Positions 56,278-64,000 of a stretch of 64,000 nucleotides of DNA are shown in pieces; the stretch's first letter is position 1; the number at the start of each line of letters is the position of its first letter. The notes under the pieces were generated by a model. It was not told where the DNA came from and made no database searches. It worked only from the letters and a program-made list of their open reading frames with translations. Both the position numbers and the translations under genes were made by a program. The stretch is from the NCBI RefSeq assembly GCF_042666435.1, contig NZ_JBHTDC010000002.1, forward strand, positions 992,001 to 1,056,000, read 5' to 3'. The stretch is from Allosphingosinicella sp042666435. Its GTDB lineage: Bacteria; Pseudomonadota; Alphaproteobacteria; Sphingomonadales; Sphingomonadaceae.

Positions 56278-57021
56278 CTGGAGATAGGGCACGCCAGCGG
56301 TCCCGCCGGTGCCGCGCTTGAAGCCGATGATGCGTTCGACGGTGATCACATGCTTGTGCCGCCAGGTCGCCATCGCGTCGTCGACATCGACCAGCTTTTC
56401 GGCGAGCTGGTAGAGCGTCCACCATTTCGCGGTGTCCCGGTAGACCTCCGTCCAGGCCTCCTCGACCGCCGGGCTCGGCTCGTAAGGCTGGCTCCAGTCC
56501 CGATCGAGCACGTGGATCGGCAGGTCGAACCCGGCCCGGGCCAGCGCCGCATTGGCCTCGTCCCACAGGCTCGGCTGGTGGAGCGCGGCGTGGAGCGCGC
56601 CATGCGCTTCCGATCCCTCTTCCTGGTAGCGAAGATGCGCCAGATCCTTGAGACCGAGCAGGAACTCCACCTGGCGGAACTGGGCCGATTGGAAACCCGA
56701 GCTGGTGCCGAGCACGTCGCGGAAGCTGGTATAGTCGGTGGGCGTCAGCGTCGCGAGCACGTCCCAGCTGAGCGTCATCACCGCCTGGATGCGCGAGACC
56801 CGGGACAGGCTCTTGTGAACCTGGATGAGCGCATCCTCGCGCACCAGGTCGCGGGACAGCTTCAGCTCGTGGATGGTCTGTTTGAGCCAGAGCTCCTTGG
56901 CCTGATGAATAACGATGAACAGCATCTCGTCGTGCAGATCCGAAATCGGATGCTGCGCCGAGAGGATCTTCTCCAGATCAAGATACTGGCCATAGGTCAT
57001 GGAGGCAGGCGTGTCTGTCAT
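56221..57021 (-). CDS. kynA: Tryptophan 2,3-dioxygenase
   Basis: KynA opens the indole ring of L-tryptophan with O2 to give N-formylkynurenine. The 266-residue heme protein has MTYGQYLDLEKILSAQHP at the start; His39 in FIVIHQAKELWLKQ is the substrate-contacting His and His224 in HVITVERIIG the heme ligand. The length is typical. ATG 57021 follows the DUF411 stop by 4 bases, so the two are co-transcribed; no other kynurenine-pathway gene is in the window. The 3' end overlaps the M48 gene. Confidence 0.94.
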   Translation of the reverse strand: MTDTPASMTYGQYLDLEKILSAQHPISDLHDEMLFIVIHQAKELWLKQTIHELKLSRDLVREDALIQVHKSLSRVSRIQAVMTLSWDVLATLTPTDYTSFRDVLGTSSGFQSAQFRQVEFLLGLKDLAHLRYQEEGSEAHGALHAALHQPSLWDEANAALARAGFDLPIHVLDRDWSQPYEPSPAVEEAWTEVYRDTAKWWTLYQLAEKLVDVDDAMATWRHKHVITVERIIGFKRGTGGTAGVPYLQSTLAKRAFPELWSLRTKV

Positions 57022-57025
57022 CGGA

Positions 57026-57517
57026 TCAGCCGTGCTCGGACACGGTGACGCGGCGGCCGTCGCGTGAGAATGCGAAGACCTTGTAGGGCTGCTTACGGTC
57101 ATGGCCGACATCCATACCGGGCGAACCGGCGGGCATCCCCGGAACCGCCAGCCCATGGATGGTCTTGCTCCCGGTGGCGATCAGCCGCTGGATGTCGGCG
57201 ACCGGCACATGGCCTTCGACGACATAGCCGCCGATCAAAGCGGTATGGCAGGATTGGAGATAGTCCGGCACGCCCTGCGCGCTTTTGACCCGGGCCATAT
57301 CCGCCACCTCGACGATCGGCAGCCGGCGGCCGAAGCCCGCCTCCACCCGCTTCGCCCATTCGAGGCAGCAGCCGCAGCCGGGGCTGTGCCACATGACGAA
57401 GCCGCCGGTGGGGGGTGCAAGCGCATAGGCCCGGGAAGCCAGGCCGGCGACGGCCGCCGCGCCGAGCGCGCCCAGAAAGAGACGGCGGTCCACTGCATCG
57501 ATCATGGTCCCGTCCAT
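57026..57517 (-). CDS. DUF411 metal-binding protein with twin-arginine-type signal
   Basis: A 163-residue exported protein. The N-terminus has DRRLFLGALGAAAVAGLASRAYA, a twin-arginine-like signal, followed by a DUF411 domain with WHSPGCGCCLEWAKRVE (CxCC cluster) and PADYLQ-type region VPDYLQSCHTALIGGYVVEGHVP, found in copper-associated proteins. The start may be ATG 57517 or ATG 57505; both are in frame and neither has a strong ribosome site. It lies between the RelA/SpoT gene (stop 5 bases upstream) and kynA, and is coupled to both. Confidence 0.84.
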   Translation of the reverse strand: MDGTMIDAVDRRLFLGALGAAAVAGLASRAYALAPPTGGFVMWHSPGCGCCLEWAKRVEAGFGRRLPIVEVADMARVKSAQGVPDYLQSCHTALIGGYVVEGHVPVADIQRLIATGSKTIHGLAVPGMPAGSPGMDVGHDRKQPYKVFAFSRDGRRVTVSEHG

Positions 57518-57521
57518 GCCC

Positions 57522-59609
57522 TCAAAGCCGCTCGGCTGTCGAGACCACATCGGTCGCGCGCAGGGCGGCGAGGATGCGCATCAAATGCTGCACGTCATGC
57601 ACTTCGACGTCGAGGTGGAACGTATGGAAGCTGCCGTCGCGGCTGAACTGATTCATGCTGACGATGTTGGCGCCGTGGCCGCCCAATATGCCGGCGATGA
57701 CGGCGAGAGACCCCGGCTCGTTCTTGATGACGACGCAGAGCCGCGCGGCGCCGCCATCCGATTCGTCGCCCCAGGCGAGGTCCACCCAATCGGCGTCGAC
57801 GCCGTCGGCGAGCCGCTCGCAATCGATGGTATGGACTTCGATGCCGGCGCCCTCGCGGCGCAGGCCGACGATGCGGTCGCCCGGAATAGGATGGCAGCAT
57901 TCGGCGAGATCGAAAGCGACGCCGGGCGTCAGGCCCTTGATCGAGATGGCCTGGCGCTGCGGCGGCGGCTTGACCCCAGCCTTCCCCGCCGAGCCCGGCA
58001 TCAGCGCCTCCATGACCGCGACGTCGTCGACCCGCTTCAGCGCGATCGCCTCCATCAGCGATTCGTCGTCGTGCAAATTGAGCCGCTTCAGCGCCTCGGC
58101 CATCGCCTCCCAGCCGAGCGGGGCGGGCAGGCGCTGGACGATCTCGTCATAGATTTTGCGGCCGAGCGCGATCGTCTCCTCGCGCTCCTTCGATTTGACG
58201 AAGCGGCGGATCTTGGCGCGTGCCTTGCCGGTGACGACGAAGCTCAGCCAGGTCGGCTGGGGATGCTGCGCCTTGGAAACGAGTATCTCGACCTGGTCGC
58301 CATTGGTGAGCGGAGTCCTGAGCGGCATGACGCGGCCGTTGACCTTGGCGCCCACCGTCTGGTCGCCGAGATCGGTGTGCACGGCATAAGCGAAATCGAC
58401 CGGGGTGGCGCCCTTGGGAAGCTGGATCAGCTCGCCCTTGGGCGTGAATGCGAAAATCCGGTCCTGGTACATCGCCATGCGGGTATGTTCGAGCAGCTCC
58501 TCGGCGCTGCCGGCATGTTCCAGTATCTCGATCAGGTCGCTGATCCACGGATGCTGCGTGGTCGCCGCGTCCTTGCCTTCCTTATAGGCCCAGTGGGCGG
58601 CGAGGCCGTGTTCGGCGCGGGCGTGCATTTCGCGCGTGCGGATCTGGATCTCGATACGCATCTGCTCGTCATGGATGACCGAGGTGTGGACCGAGCGATA
58701 GCCGTTGCGCTTGGGAGTCGAGATGAAATCCTTGAAGCGCCCCGGCACCATCGGCCAGCGCTGATGGATGAGCCCCAATGTGCGGTAGCAATCCTCGACA
58801 GTGTCGACGATGGCCCGAAACGCCATCACGTCCGACAATTGCTCGAAGCTGACATGGCGCTCGGCCATCTTGCGCCAGATCGAATAAGGATGCTTCTCGC
58901 GTCCCTGAACCTCGGCCTCGATGCCGTGCGCCTCGAGATGCGCCTTGATGCCGCGGCCGATCCGCTCGATCAGGTCGCCGCCGCCGCTATGGAGCTGCTC
59001 CAGCCGCTTCGAGATCGATTCATAAGCGTCGGGCTCGAGTTCGCGAAACGCCAGGGTCTGCATCTCGGTCATGAACTCGTACATGCCGATCCGCTCGGCG
59101 AGCGGGGCATAGATGTCCATCGTCTCGCGGGCGATGCGCCGGCGCTTCTCCTCATTCCTGATGAAGTGGAGCGTGCGCATATTGTGGAGCCGGTCGGCCA
59201 GCTTCACCAGCAGGACGCGTATGTCCCCCGACATGGCGAGCAGGAACTTGCGGAGGTTCTCGGCGGCCCGCTGGCTCTCGCTCTGCGCCTCGATGCGCGA
59301 CAATTTGGTGACGCCGTCGACCAGACGCGCGACATTCTTGCCGAACAGCCTTTCGACCTCTTCCGGCGTCGCGACCGTATCCTCGATCGTGTCGTGCAGG
59401 ATCGCGGTGACGATCGTCTCGTCGTCCAGGCGGAGGTCAGTGAGGATGCCCGCCACCTCGATCGGATGGCTGTAATAAGGGTCGCCCGACGCGCGCTTCT
59501 GGCCGCCATGCGCCTTCATCGAGAAGACGTAGGCGCGGTTGATCAGCGCCTCGTCGGCGTCCGGGTCGTAGGCCCGGACCTTGTCCAGAAGTTCATATTG
59601 GCGAAGCAC
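57522..59609 (-). CDS. Bifunctional (p)ppGpp synthetase/hydrolase (Rsh)
   Basis: A 695-residue stringent-response enzyme. The N-terminal HD hydrolase domain (about 20-150) has AILHDTIEDT, the synthetase domain (about 230-345) has RNGYRSVHTSVIHDEQMRIEIQIRTREMH, then a TGS domain (about 375-435, FTPKGELIQLPKGATPVDFAYAVHTDLG) and a C-terminal ACT domain (about 615-695). Both catalytic motifs are intact, so it likely both makes and degrades (p)ppGpp. I chose GTG 59609 (VLRQYELLDKVRAYDPD), which matches relatives; TTG 59645 is an alternative. DUF411 and kynA follow on the same strand. Confidence 0.94.
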   Translation of the reverse strand: MLRQYELLDKVRAYDPDADEALINRAYVFSMKAHGGQKRASGDPYYSHPIEVAGILTDLRLDDETIVTAILHDTIEDTVATPEEVERLFGKNVARLVDGVTKLSRIEAQSESQRAAENLRKFLLAMSGDIRVLLVKLADRLHNMRTLHFIRNEEKRRRIARETMDIYAPLAERIGMYEFMTEMQTLAFRELEPDAYESISKRLEQLHSGGGDLIERIGRGIKAHLEAHGIEAEVQGREKHPYSIWRKMAERHVSFEQLSDVMAFRAIVDTVEDCYRTLGLIHQRWPMVPGRFKDFISTPKRNGYRSVHTSVIHDEQMRIEIQIRTREMHARAEHGLAAHWAYKEGKDAATTQHPWISDLIEILEHAGSAEELLEHTRMAMYQDRIFAFTPKGELIQLPKGATPVDFAYAVHTDLGDQTVGAKVNGRVMPLRTPLTNGDQVEILVSKAQHPQPTWLSFVVTGKARAKIRRFVKSKEREETIALGRKIYDEIVQRLPAPLGWEAMAEALKRLNLHDDESLMEAIALKRVDDVAVMEALMPGSAGKAGVKPPPQRQAISIKGLTPGVAFDLAECCHPIPGDRIVGLRREGAGIEVHTIDCERLADGVDADWVDLAWGDESDGGAARLCVVIKNEPGSLAVIAGILGGHGANIVSMNQFSRDGSFHTFHLDVEVHDVQHLMRILAALRATDVVSTAERL

Positions 59610-59657
59610 CGGACCAACATGGGGTCCGGTACCGCCCTGTTGCAATGCAAAAAGGCC

Positions 59658-59945
59658 TTAGTCGGCGCGGGCGTTGCACTTTTCGAGTTGCGCGGCGTCG
59701 AGCGGCTCGCCGCCGGCGCTGAAGCTACGTAGCGCGCCGACCTTCCCGGCCAGGACGGCGCAGACGATCGCCGGGCGGCTGTTGCTCTTGCCGGCCGCGC
59801 AACCGGCTTCGCCGCAGGTCCAGATTGTGTCGCGCAGCACGATTTTGCTCTCGGCCGGCTTGGCGACCGGTTCGGCCTGATAATGGGCGGCAGCGACGCC
59901 CGGAGCGGCGAGCAGGATGGAGGCGAGGACGGCGGCGCGGAACAT
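59658..59945 (-). CDS. Small exported protein, CC_3452 type
   Basis: A 95-residue secreted protein. The signal peptide covers about residues 1-20 (ending GVAAA). The mature part has VLRDTIWTCGEAGCAAGKSNSRPAIVCAVLAGKVGAL and ends LEKCNARAD, with four Cys likely forming two disulfides. This matches the 'CC_3452 family' hypothetical proteins of alphaproteobacteria, as far as I can recall the family. ATG 59945 has GGGGAAG upstream and is preferred to TTG 59960. It is divergent from the HxlR-type gene. Function unknown. Confidence 0.8.
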   Translation of the reverse strand: MFRAAVLASILLAAPGVAAAHYQAEPVAKPAESKIVLRDTIWTCGEAGCAAGKSNSRPAIVCAVLAGKVGALRSFSAGGEPLDAAQLEKCNARAD

Positions 59946-60066
59946 GTGAGTCTTCCCCAAGATTAGGTTTCCAATCGCAACTCATATCGAGGCCAGTTTC
60001 GATCCGCAACTTGTTTTCGCGTCGGGATGACAAGGGTGAAAAAAGGCGTAGATTGAACCCGCTGCC

Positions 60067-60528
60067 ATGCACAATGATGACCACAAAGCCCTGCTCACCG
60101 AATGCGCATTGCCCGCGGCGCTGGAGGCCGTGGGCGAGCGCTGGTCGTTCCTGATCCTGCGCGGCGTGTTCAACGGCCTCCACCATTTCGAGGAATTCCA
60201 GTCGACCCTGGGCATCGCGCGCAACATCCTGTCGAACCGGCTCGGCCGGCTGGTAGAGAACGAGATTTTGGAGCGCGAGCCCGATCCCGCCGACCGCCGC
60301 AAGGTCGCATACCGGCTGACGCCGAAGGGACGCGAGCTTCTGCCGGTGCTGATCGCGCTCAGGCAATGGGGCGAGCGCTGGGTTTCGGGCGTGCCGAGCA
60401 ACCCGGTGCTGGTCGACCGCGACAGCCGCCGGCCGGTGGCGCAGATCGCCGTGCGGGCGGCGGACGGGCGGTCGCTGTCCCTCAGCGAACTGGAGTGGAT
60501 GGACCGGTCGGAGCTTCGCGCCGATTAG
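60067..60528 (+). CDS. HxlR-family winged-helix transcriptional regulator
   Basis: A 153-residue regulator with the HxlR fold: CALPAALEAVGERWSFLILRGVFNGLHHFEEFQSTLGIARNILSNRL has the conserved Cys near the N-terminus and the recognition helix, and LEREPDPADRRKVAYRLTPKGRELLPVL forms the wing. It differs from the long HxlR at 12609-13307 in lacking the SCP2-like extension. Its target is not obvious; the divergent CC_3452-type gene is a candidate. It overlaps convergent ogt by 47 bases. Confidence 0.88.
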   Translation: MHNDDHKALLTECALPAALEAVGERWSFLILRGVFNGLHHFEEFQSTLGIARNILSNRLGRLVENEILEREPDPADRRKVAYRLTPKGRELLPVLIALRQWGERWVSGVPSNPVLVDRDSRRPVAQIAVRAADGRSLSLSELEWMDRSELRAD

Positions 60529-61102
60529 CGGCCGGCTTCGCGGCCCATGGCAGCTGCTCGAACAACTCCGGCTCCCCATGGCGCCGAGCCCCTTCGATTT
60601 CCAATATCCGGAACTTGGTGGCGAGGCCGCCCGGCGCCGAAAAGCCGCCGCTCTTGCCCTCGGCGGCCACGATTCGGTGACAGGGGACGATGATCGGCAC
60701 CGGATTGCGGCCAAGCGCCCGGCCGACAGCGCGAGCGGCCCCCGGCGCGCCTGTCGCCGAGGCGATCTGGCCATATGTGCGAACCTGCCCATGGGGTATC
60801 GCGGCCGCGGCTTCGTAGACCTGGCGCTCGAACGGAGCGGCCCTTGAAAGGTCCACTTCGATGAAGCCGAGGTCGGCGCGACCGCCGCTCAGCAGGCCCT
60901 GAATGGCATCAATCGCTGCGGCGATGGTCGCGGGCGGTTCTCCCTCGGAGCCGGTCGGGAAGCGCCTGCCGATACGCTGGCGCAATTCGGAGTCGGAAGC
61001 TTCAGGAAGGCAGACGCCGATGACGGCCGATCCCCGCCAGACGATCGCGCATCGGCCGATCGGCGTATCGAAGAGAGCGAAGGCCGGCGCGTGTCCGGCC
61101 AT
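60482..61102 (-). CDS. ogt: Methylated-DNA-protein cysteine methyltransferase
   Basis: Ogt removes alkyl groups from O6-alkylguanine by transferring them to its own cysteine. The 206-residue protein has the active site PCHRI with Cys141 and the preceding YGQIASATGAPGAARAVGRALGRNP helix-turn-helix; FSAPGGLATKFRILEIEGA follows. An N-terminal domain precedes these, as in the family. The ATG at 61102 is 4 bases after the rpoZ stop, so the two are co-transcribed. The 3' end overlaps the HxlR-type gene. Confidence 0.94.
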   Translation of the reverse strand: MAGHAPAFALFDTPIGRCAIVWRGSAVIGVCLPEASDSELRQRIGRRFPTGSEGEPPATIAAAIDAIQGLLSGGRADLGFIEVDLSRAAPFERQVYEAAAAIPHGQVRTYGQIASATGAPGAARAVGRALGRNPVPIIVPCHRIVAAEGKSGGFSAPGGLATKFRILEIEGARRHGEPELFEQLPWAAKPAANRREAPTGPSTPVR

Positions 61103-61106
61103 CGCT

Positions 61107-61448
61107 TTATTCGTAGTCGCCGGCGAGATTGGTGTTGCGCGGCGGCGCGGCGGCGGTGAGGCGGAGCGCCTCGGCCGACTGGCTCAAGGAGCCGACCGCG
61201 TCCGGCGCATCCTCGTCGTCCACCTGGACGCGCTGGAGGTTCGACACGACCGCCTCTTCGAGATGCTTGGGCTTCACCGTTTGCTCGGCGATCTCGCGCA
61301 GAGCGACGACCGGATTCTTGTCGCGGTCGCGGTCGATGGTGAGGTCGGCGCCACCCGAAATCTGGCGGGCGCGCTGGGATGCGAGCAGCACCAGATCGAA
61401 CCGGTTCGGGATCTTGTCGACACAATCTTCGACGGTTACGCGCGCCAT
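61107..61448 (-). CDS. rpoZ: RNA polymerase omega subunit
   Basis: The omega subunit assists assembly of RNA polymerase. The 113-residue product has the diagnostic MARVTVEDCVDKIPNRFDLV and LLASQRARQISGGA, then KNPVVALREIAEQTV. The C-terminus is extended and acidic, as is usual in alphaproteobacteria. In E. coli rpoZ lies just before spoT; here it is about 1.5 kb from the RelA/SpoT gene but precedes ogt. The ATG lies at 61448. Confidence 0.97.
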   Translation of the reverse strand: MARVTVEDCVDKIPNRFDLVLLASQRARQISGGADLTIDRDRDKNPVVALREIAEQTVKPKHLEEAVVSNLQRVQVDDEDAPDAVGSLSQSAEALRLTAAAPPRNTNLAGDYE

Positions 61449-61566
61449 GAAGCAGCTCCGCTCATCTTGAGGCTGAATGGAAAGCGGGGCGGCTACCAGC
61501 CGGGGCCGCTCCTGTCAATCTTTTCGGGGGGTTGCGCTGGGCCGCGCGGAGCCGCATGTCGGCGCG

Positions 61567-62751
61567 ATGGCCGATGCGAACCCGCAGAAAACCGCCCTTG
61601 CCGTCACCGCCACGGTGGAGGGCAACCGGCTGACCTTGCTGCCCGACGGACCCCAGCGGCTCGATGCGCTGATCGCGCTCATCGACGAGGCGCAGGAATC
61701 GCTCCGCATCCTCTATTATATCTTCCTCGCCGACGAATCCGGCCGCCGCGTCCGCGATGCGCTTGTCGCGGCGGTGGAGCGGGGCGTTCAGGTCTCGCTG
61801 CTCGTCGACGATTTCGGCAGCGACACCACCAAGGAGGAATTCTTCCGCCCGCTGACCGAGACCAGCTGCGAATTCTGCCGCTTCAGCCCCCGTTTCGGCC
61901 GCCGCTATCTGCTCCGCAACCACCAGAAGCTCGCGCTGGCCGACGGCCGCCGCGTGATCATCGGCGGCTTCAACATTTCCGACGATTATTTCGGAACGGT
62001 GGAATCCGGCGCCTGGCGCGATCTCGGGCTCGAAGTGGAAGGCGACGGCGTCGCCTGCCTCACCCGCTATTTCGACGACCTGTTCAAATGGGCGCGGGAT
62101 CCCAAAAGCAAGATCCGCACCTTGCGCCGGATGCTCCAGCAGCACAGCGAGACGGAGGGCAAGCTCCACTGGCTGTTCGGCGGCCCGACGCGGCGCCTCA
62201 GCCCTTGGGCGCGGGCCGTTCGCCGGGACTTGAGGAAAGCCAGGCGGCTCGACCTCATCGCCGCTTATTTCGCCCCGAGCCCCGGGCTTTTGCGTCGCAG
62301 CGGCAATGTCGCGCGGCGCGGCGGACGGGCGCGGCTCGTGACCGCGTCGAAATCCGACAATAAGGCGACGATCGGCGCCGCCCGCCACAGTTACTGGCTG
62401 CTGCTGAAGCGCGGCGTCGAAATCTACGAATATCAGCCGACCAAGCTGCACACGAAGCTGTTCGTCCTCGACGACGTCGTCCACATCGGATCGGCCAATT
62501 TCGACATGCGCAGCCTGTTCCTCAACCTCGAGATGATGCTGCGCATCGACGATCCCGGCTTCGCCGAGGCGATGCACCGCTTCGTCGATGCCGAGATCAA
62601 GGATTGCGTGCGGATCACCCGCGAAAGCCATCGCGCCGAACGGACCTGGATCAACAGGATCAAATGGGGGATCGCCTATTTTCTGGTGGCGATCGCGGAT
62701 TACGGGATCTCGCACCGCCTCAATTTCGGCGGCGAGCCCAAACCAGGTTAG
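61567..62751 (+). CDS. Phospholipase D-family (cardiolipin synthase-like) protein
   Basis: A 394-residue enzyme with two HxKxxxxD (HKD) motifs, His119/Lys121/Asp126 in NHQKLALAD and His295/Lys297/Asp302 in LHTKLFVLD, each followed by GSANFD/GFNISD. Such proteins are cardiolipin synthases or related phosphatidyltransferases; there is no N-terminal membrane anchor like that of ClsA, though a hydrophobic C-terminal stretch is present. ATG 61567 is chosen; the frame is open 30 codons upstream without a good start. It converges with the methyltransferase, overlapping by 4 bases. Confidence 0.9.
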   Translation: MADANPQKTALAVTATVEGNRLTLLPDGPQRLDALIALIDEAQESLRILYYIFLADESGRRVRDALVAAVERGVQVSLLVDDFGSDTTKEEFFRPLTETSCEFCRFSPRFGRRYLLRNHQKLALADGRRVIIGGFNISDDYFGTVESGAWRDLGLEVEGDGVACLTRYFDDLFKWARDPKSKIRTLRRMLQQHSETEGKLHWLFGGPTRRLSPWARAVRRDLRKARRLDLIAAYFAPSPGLLRRSGNVARRGGRARLVTASKSDNKATIGAARHSYWLLLKRGVEIYEYQPTKLHTKLFVLDDVVHIGSANFDMRSLFLNLEMMLRIDDPGFAEAMHRFVDAEIKDCVRITRESHRAERTWINRIKWGIAYFLVAIADYGISHRLNFGGEPKPG

Positions 62752-63365
62752 TCCTTCCAGGCCCAGAACAGCGTGGCGGGCGGGATGTTGATCCACTCGA
62801 AACCCTCGTCGATCCGGTCGAAATGCGGCGCGATGAAGTCACGCACCTTGGGCGAGAATTGATAGACGAGAAATGCGCCGCCCGGCCGCAAGGCCCCGGC
62901 GGTCTCCTCGGCGATCTTGGGGCCGATTCCAGGCGGGAGAGTCGAGAAGGGAAGGCCGGACAGGATATAGTCGGCGCTCTCGAACCCGCGATCGGCCATG
63001 ATCTTGCGGACGCCGGCGGCCGATCCGGTGACAGCCTCGAGCCGCGAATCGGTGAATTTGCTGTTCAGATAAGCGGTGAAGTCCGCATTGGTGTCGATCG
63101 TCAGCAACGTCGCATCTGGCGCGAGGCGATCGAGAATATGCTGGGTGAAGGTGCCGACCCCGGGGCCATATTCGACGAACAAACGGGTGTTGGCCCAGTC
63201 GACCGGGTCCAGCATCTTGTCGATCAGGATCTTGGACGACGGGATCACCGATCCGACCATCACCGGATGCTTGAGAAACCCCCGGACGAAATGCCAGAGC
63301 GGGCCGCCAGGCGTGCCGCGCGCGAATGCGCCATCTTGTTGTGCCTGTTCAGCCGAAAGCGTCAT
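62748..63365 (-). CDS. Class I SAM methyltransferase, phospholipid N-methyltransferase-like
   Basis: A 205-residue methyltransferase. VEYGPGVGTFTQHIL is the SAM-binding glycine motif, LLTIDTNADFTAYL the acidic-loop strand, and DYILSGLPFSTLPPGIGPKI the motif IV region with the phospholipid-methyltransferase-like SGLPF. It resembles PmtA/rRNA-adenine-dimethylase-like phosphatidylethanolamine methyltransferases. ATG 63365 is the first convincing start. It may modify the same lipids as the adjacent phospholipase D family protein. Convergent overlap of 4 bases. Confidence 0.85.
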   Translation of the reverse strand: MTLSAEQAQQDGAFARGTPGGPLWHFVRGFLKHPVMVGSVIPSSKILIDKMLDPVDWANTRLFVEYGPGVGTFTQHILDRLAPDATLLTIDTNADFTAYLNSKFTDSRLEAVTGSAAGVRKIMADRGFESADYILSGLPFSTLPPGIGPKIAEETAGALRPGGAFLVYQFSPKVRDFIAPHFDRIDEGFEWINIPPATLFWAWKD

Positions 63366-63497
63366 TTTTGGTCCCGTAACGTCTTGAGCAACAAGGTGCG
63401 TTGGCAAAACAACGCGGCAATGGCAAGGGCGAGGCATGGCAGCGCGCCGATTATCGCCTTACGGGGCAGGCCGACATATTCGCGGGATCGCCGGATC

Positions 63498-64000
63498 GTG
63501 AGCGGCTACAGCCTGCCGAAGGAACGCTTCGCTCTGCTGTTCGCGATCATGCTGGTGGCGGCGTCGGGCAATACGGCGATGCAATCGCTGATGCCGTCGA
63601 TCGGCCGCGAGCTCGGCATTCCCGATCTGTGGGTGGCGATCGCCTTCAGCCTCTCGGCGGTGGTCTGGGTGCTGACGGCGCCACATTGGGCGCGGATGTC
63701 GGACCGGCGCGGCCGGCGCGCGCTGATGCGGCTCGGCCTCTACGGCTTCATCGTCTCGATGCTGATCTGCGGCGCCGTGCTCGCCGCGGGGCTGGCCGGT
63801 TTGCTCGCCCCGATGACGGTCTTCATCATCTTCGTGCTCGGCCGCGCCGTCTATGGCGGCTGGGGATCGGCTTCGCCGCCCGCCGTCCAGGCCTATGTCG
63901 CCGCCCGCACCGAGGGCGAGCAACGCACCAACGCGCTCTCCGCCATCGCCTCTTCCTTCGGCCTCGGAACGATCATCGGACCCGCGCTCGCGCCTTTGTT
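63498..64000 (+). CDS. Major facilitator superfamily transporter, 5' part only
   Basis: The frame runs past the window end, so only the first 167 codons are visible. The start is GTG 63498; a nearby ATG at 63436 is out of frame. The visible part shows three or four membrane helices and the MFS motif A-like loop, WARMSDRRGRRALMRLGLYGF, between helices 2 and 3, plus LGRAVYGGWGSASPPAVQAYVA. MFS transporters are secondary carriers; the substrate cannot be judged from this part. It is divergent from the methyltransferase. Confidence 0.88.
   Translation, partial: MSGYSLPKERFALLFAIMLVAASGNTAMQSLMPSIGRELGIPDLWVAIAFSLSAVVWVLTAPHWARMSDRRGRRALMRLGLYGFIVSMLICGAVLAAGLAGLLAPMTVFIIFVLGRAVYGGWGSASPPAVQAYVAARTEGEQRTNALSAIASSFGLGTIIGPALAPL

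Overview
The window is GC-rich chromosomal DNA from an alphaproteobacterium, most probably a member of the Sphingomonadales. This placement is inferred from gene content and order: divergent xseA/purD; nusB-thiL-hppA-infA-maf-RNase G-like-yacG followed by tRNA-Phe; cobS/cobT; a single RelA/SpoT gene; a CC_3452-type small secreted protein; and a divergent J-domain gene and bolA. No rRNA, insertion sequence, prophage or CRISPR array is visible. Genes are densely packed, with many 1-4 bp overlaps.

Region by region. 1-9 kb: xseA (cut by the window edge) and purD share overlapping start codons, then two small membrane proteins, a CorC/CNNM transporter, an OmpA-like lipoprotein, tadA, rpmB and two envelope proteins. 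9-12.5 kb: cobT and cobS, with a Phd/VapC-type toxin-antitoxin pair wedged between them. 12.6-17.2 kb: an HxlR-type regulator divergent from a six-gene cassette of VOC, SRPBCC, GST, tandem DUF1428, double VOC and PhnB-like VOC proteins. 17.2-25.3 kb: housekeeping genes (J-domain protein, bolA, hydrolase, nusB, thiL, hppA, infA, maf, RNase, yacG, tRNA-Phe). 25.3-34 kb: a minus-strand operon of 5-oxoprolinase, DUF969, DUF979, DUF2891 and a Sel1/2OG-Fe(II) oxygenase, preceded by a secreted amidohydrolase. 34-50 kb: an outer-membrane and secretion block on the minus strand: TpsB, a 1557-residue TpsA-like exoprotein, a secreted TPR-CHAT protease-like protein, TamA and TamB. 50.5-55 kb: two small signal-peptide/membrane proteins with similar C-termini flank a phosphatase, a UDP-glucuronate epimerase-like enzyme and a nucleotide-sugar dehydrogenase. 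55-64 kb: an M48/PDZ protease, kynA, a Tat-type DUF411 protein, the RelA/SpoT gene, a CC_3452-type protein, a second HxlR regulator, ogt, rpoZ, a phospholipase D family enzyme, a phospholipid methyltransferase-like enzyme and the start of an MFS transporter.

Paired palindromic repeats (about 27-28 bp arms) are scattered between genes at 17.2, 18.2, 19.6, 23.3, 32.6 and 34.1 kb. One unrelated palindromic element lies in frame inside the 5-oxoprolinase gene. The best candidates for a little-described system are the TpsB-TpsA-CHAT operon (43.6-50.2 kb, with CHAT continuing to 40.5 kb), the HxlR-controlled VOC/GST/DUF1428 cassette, and the 5-oxoprolinase operon with its uncharacterised membrane pair.
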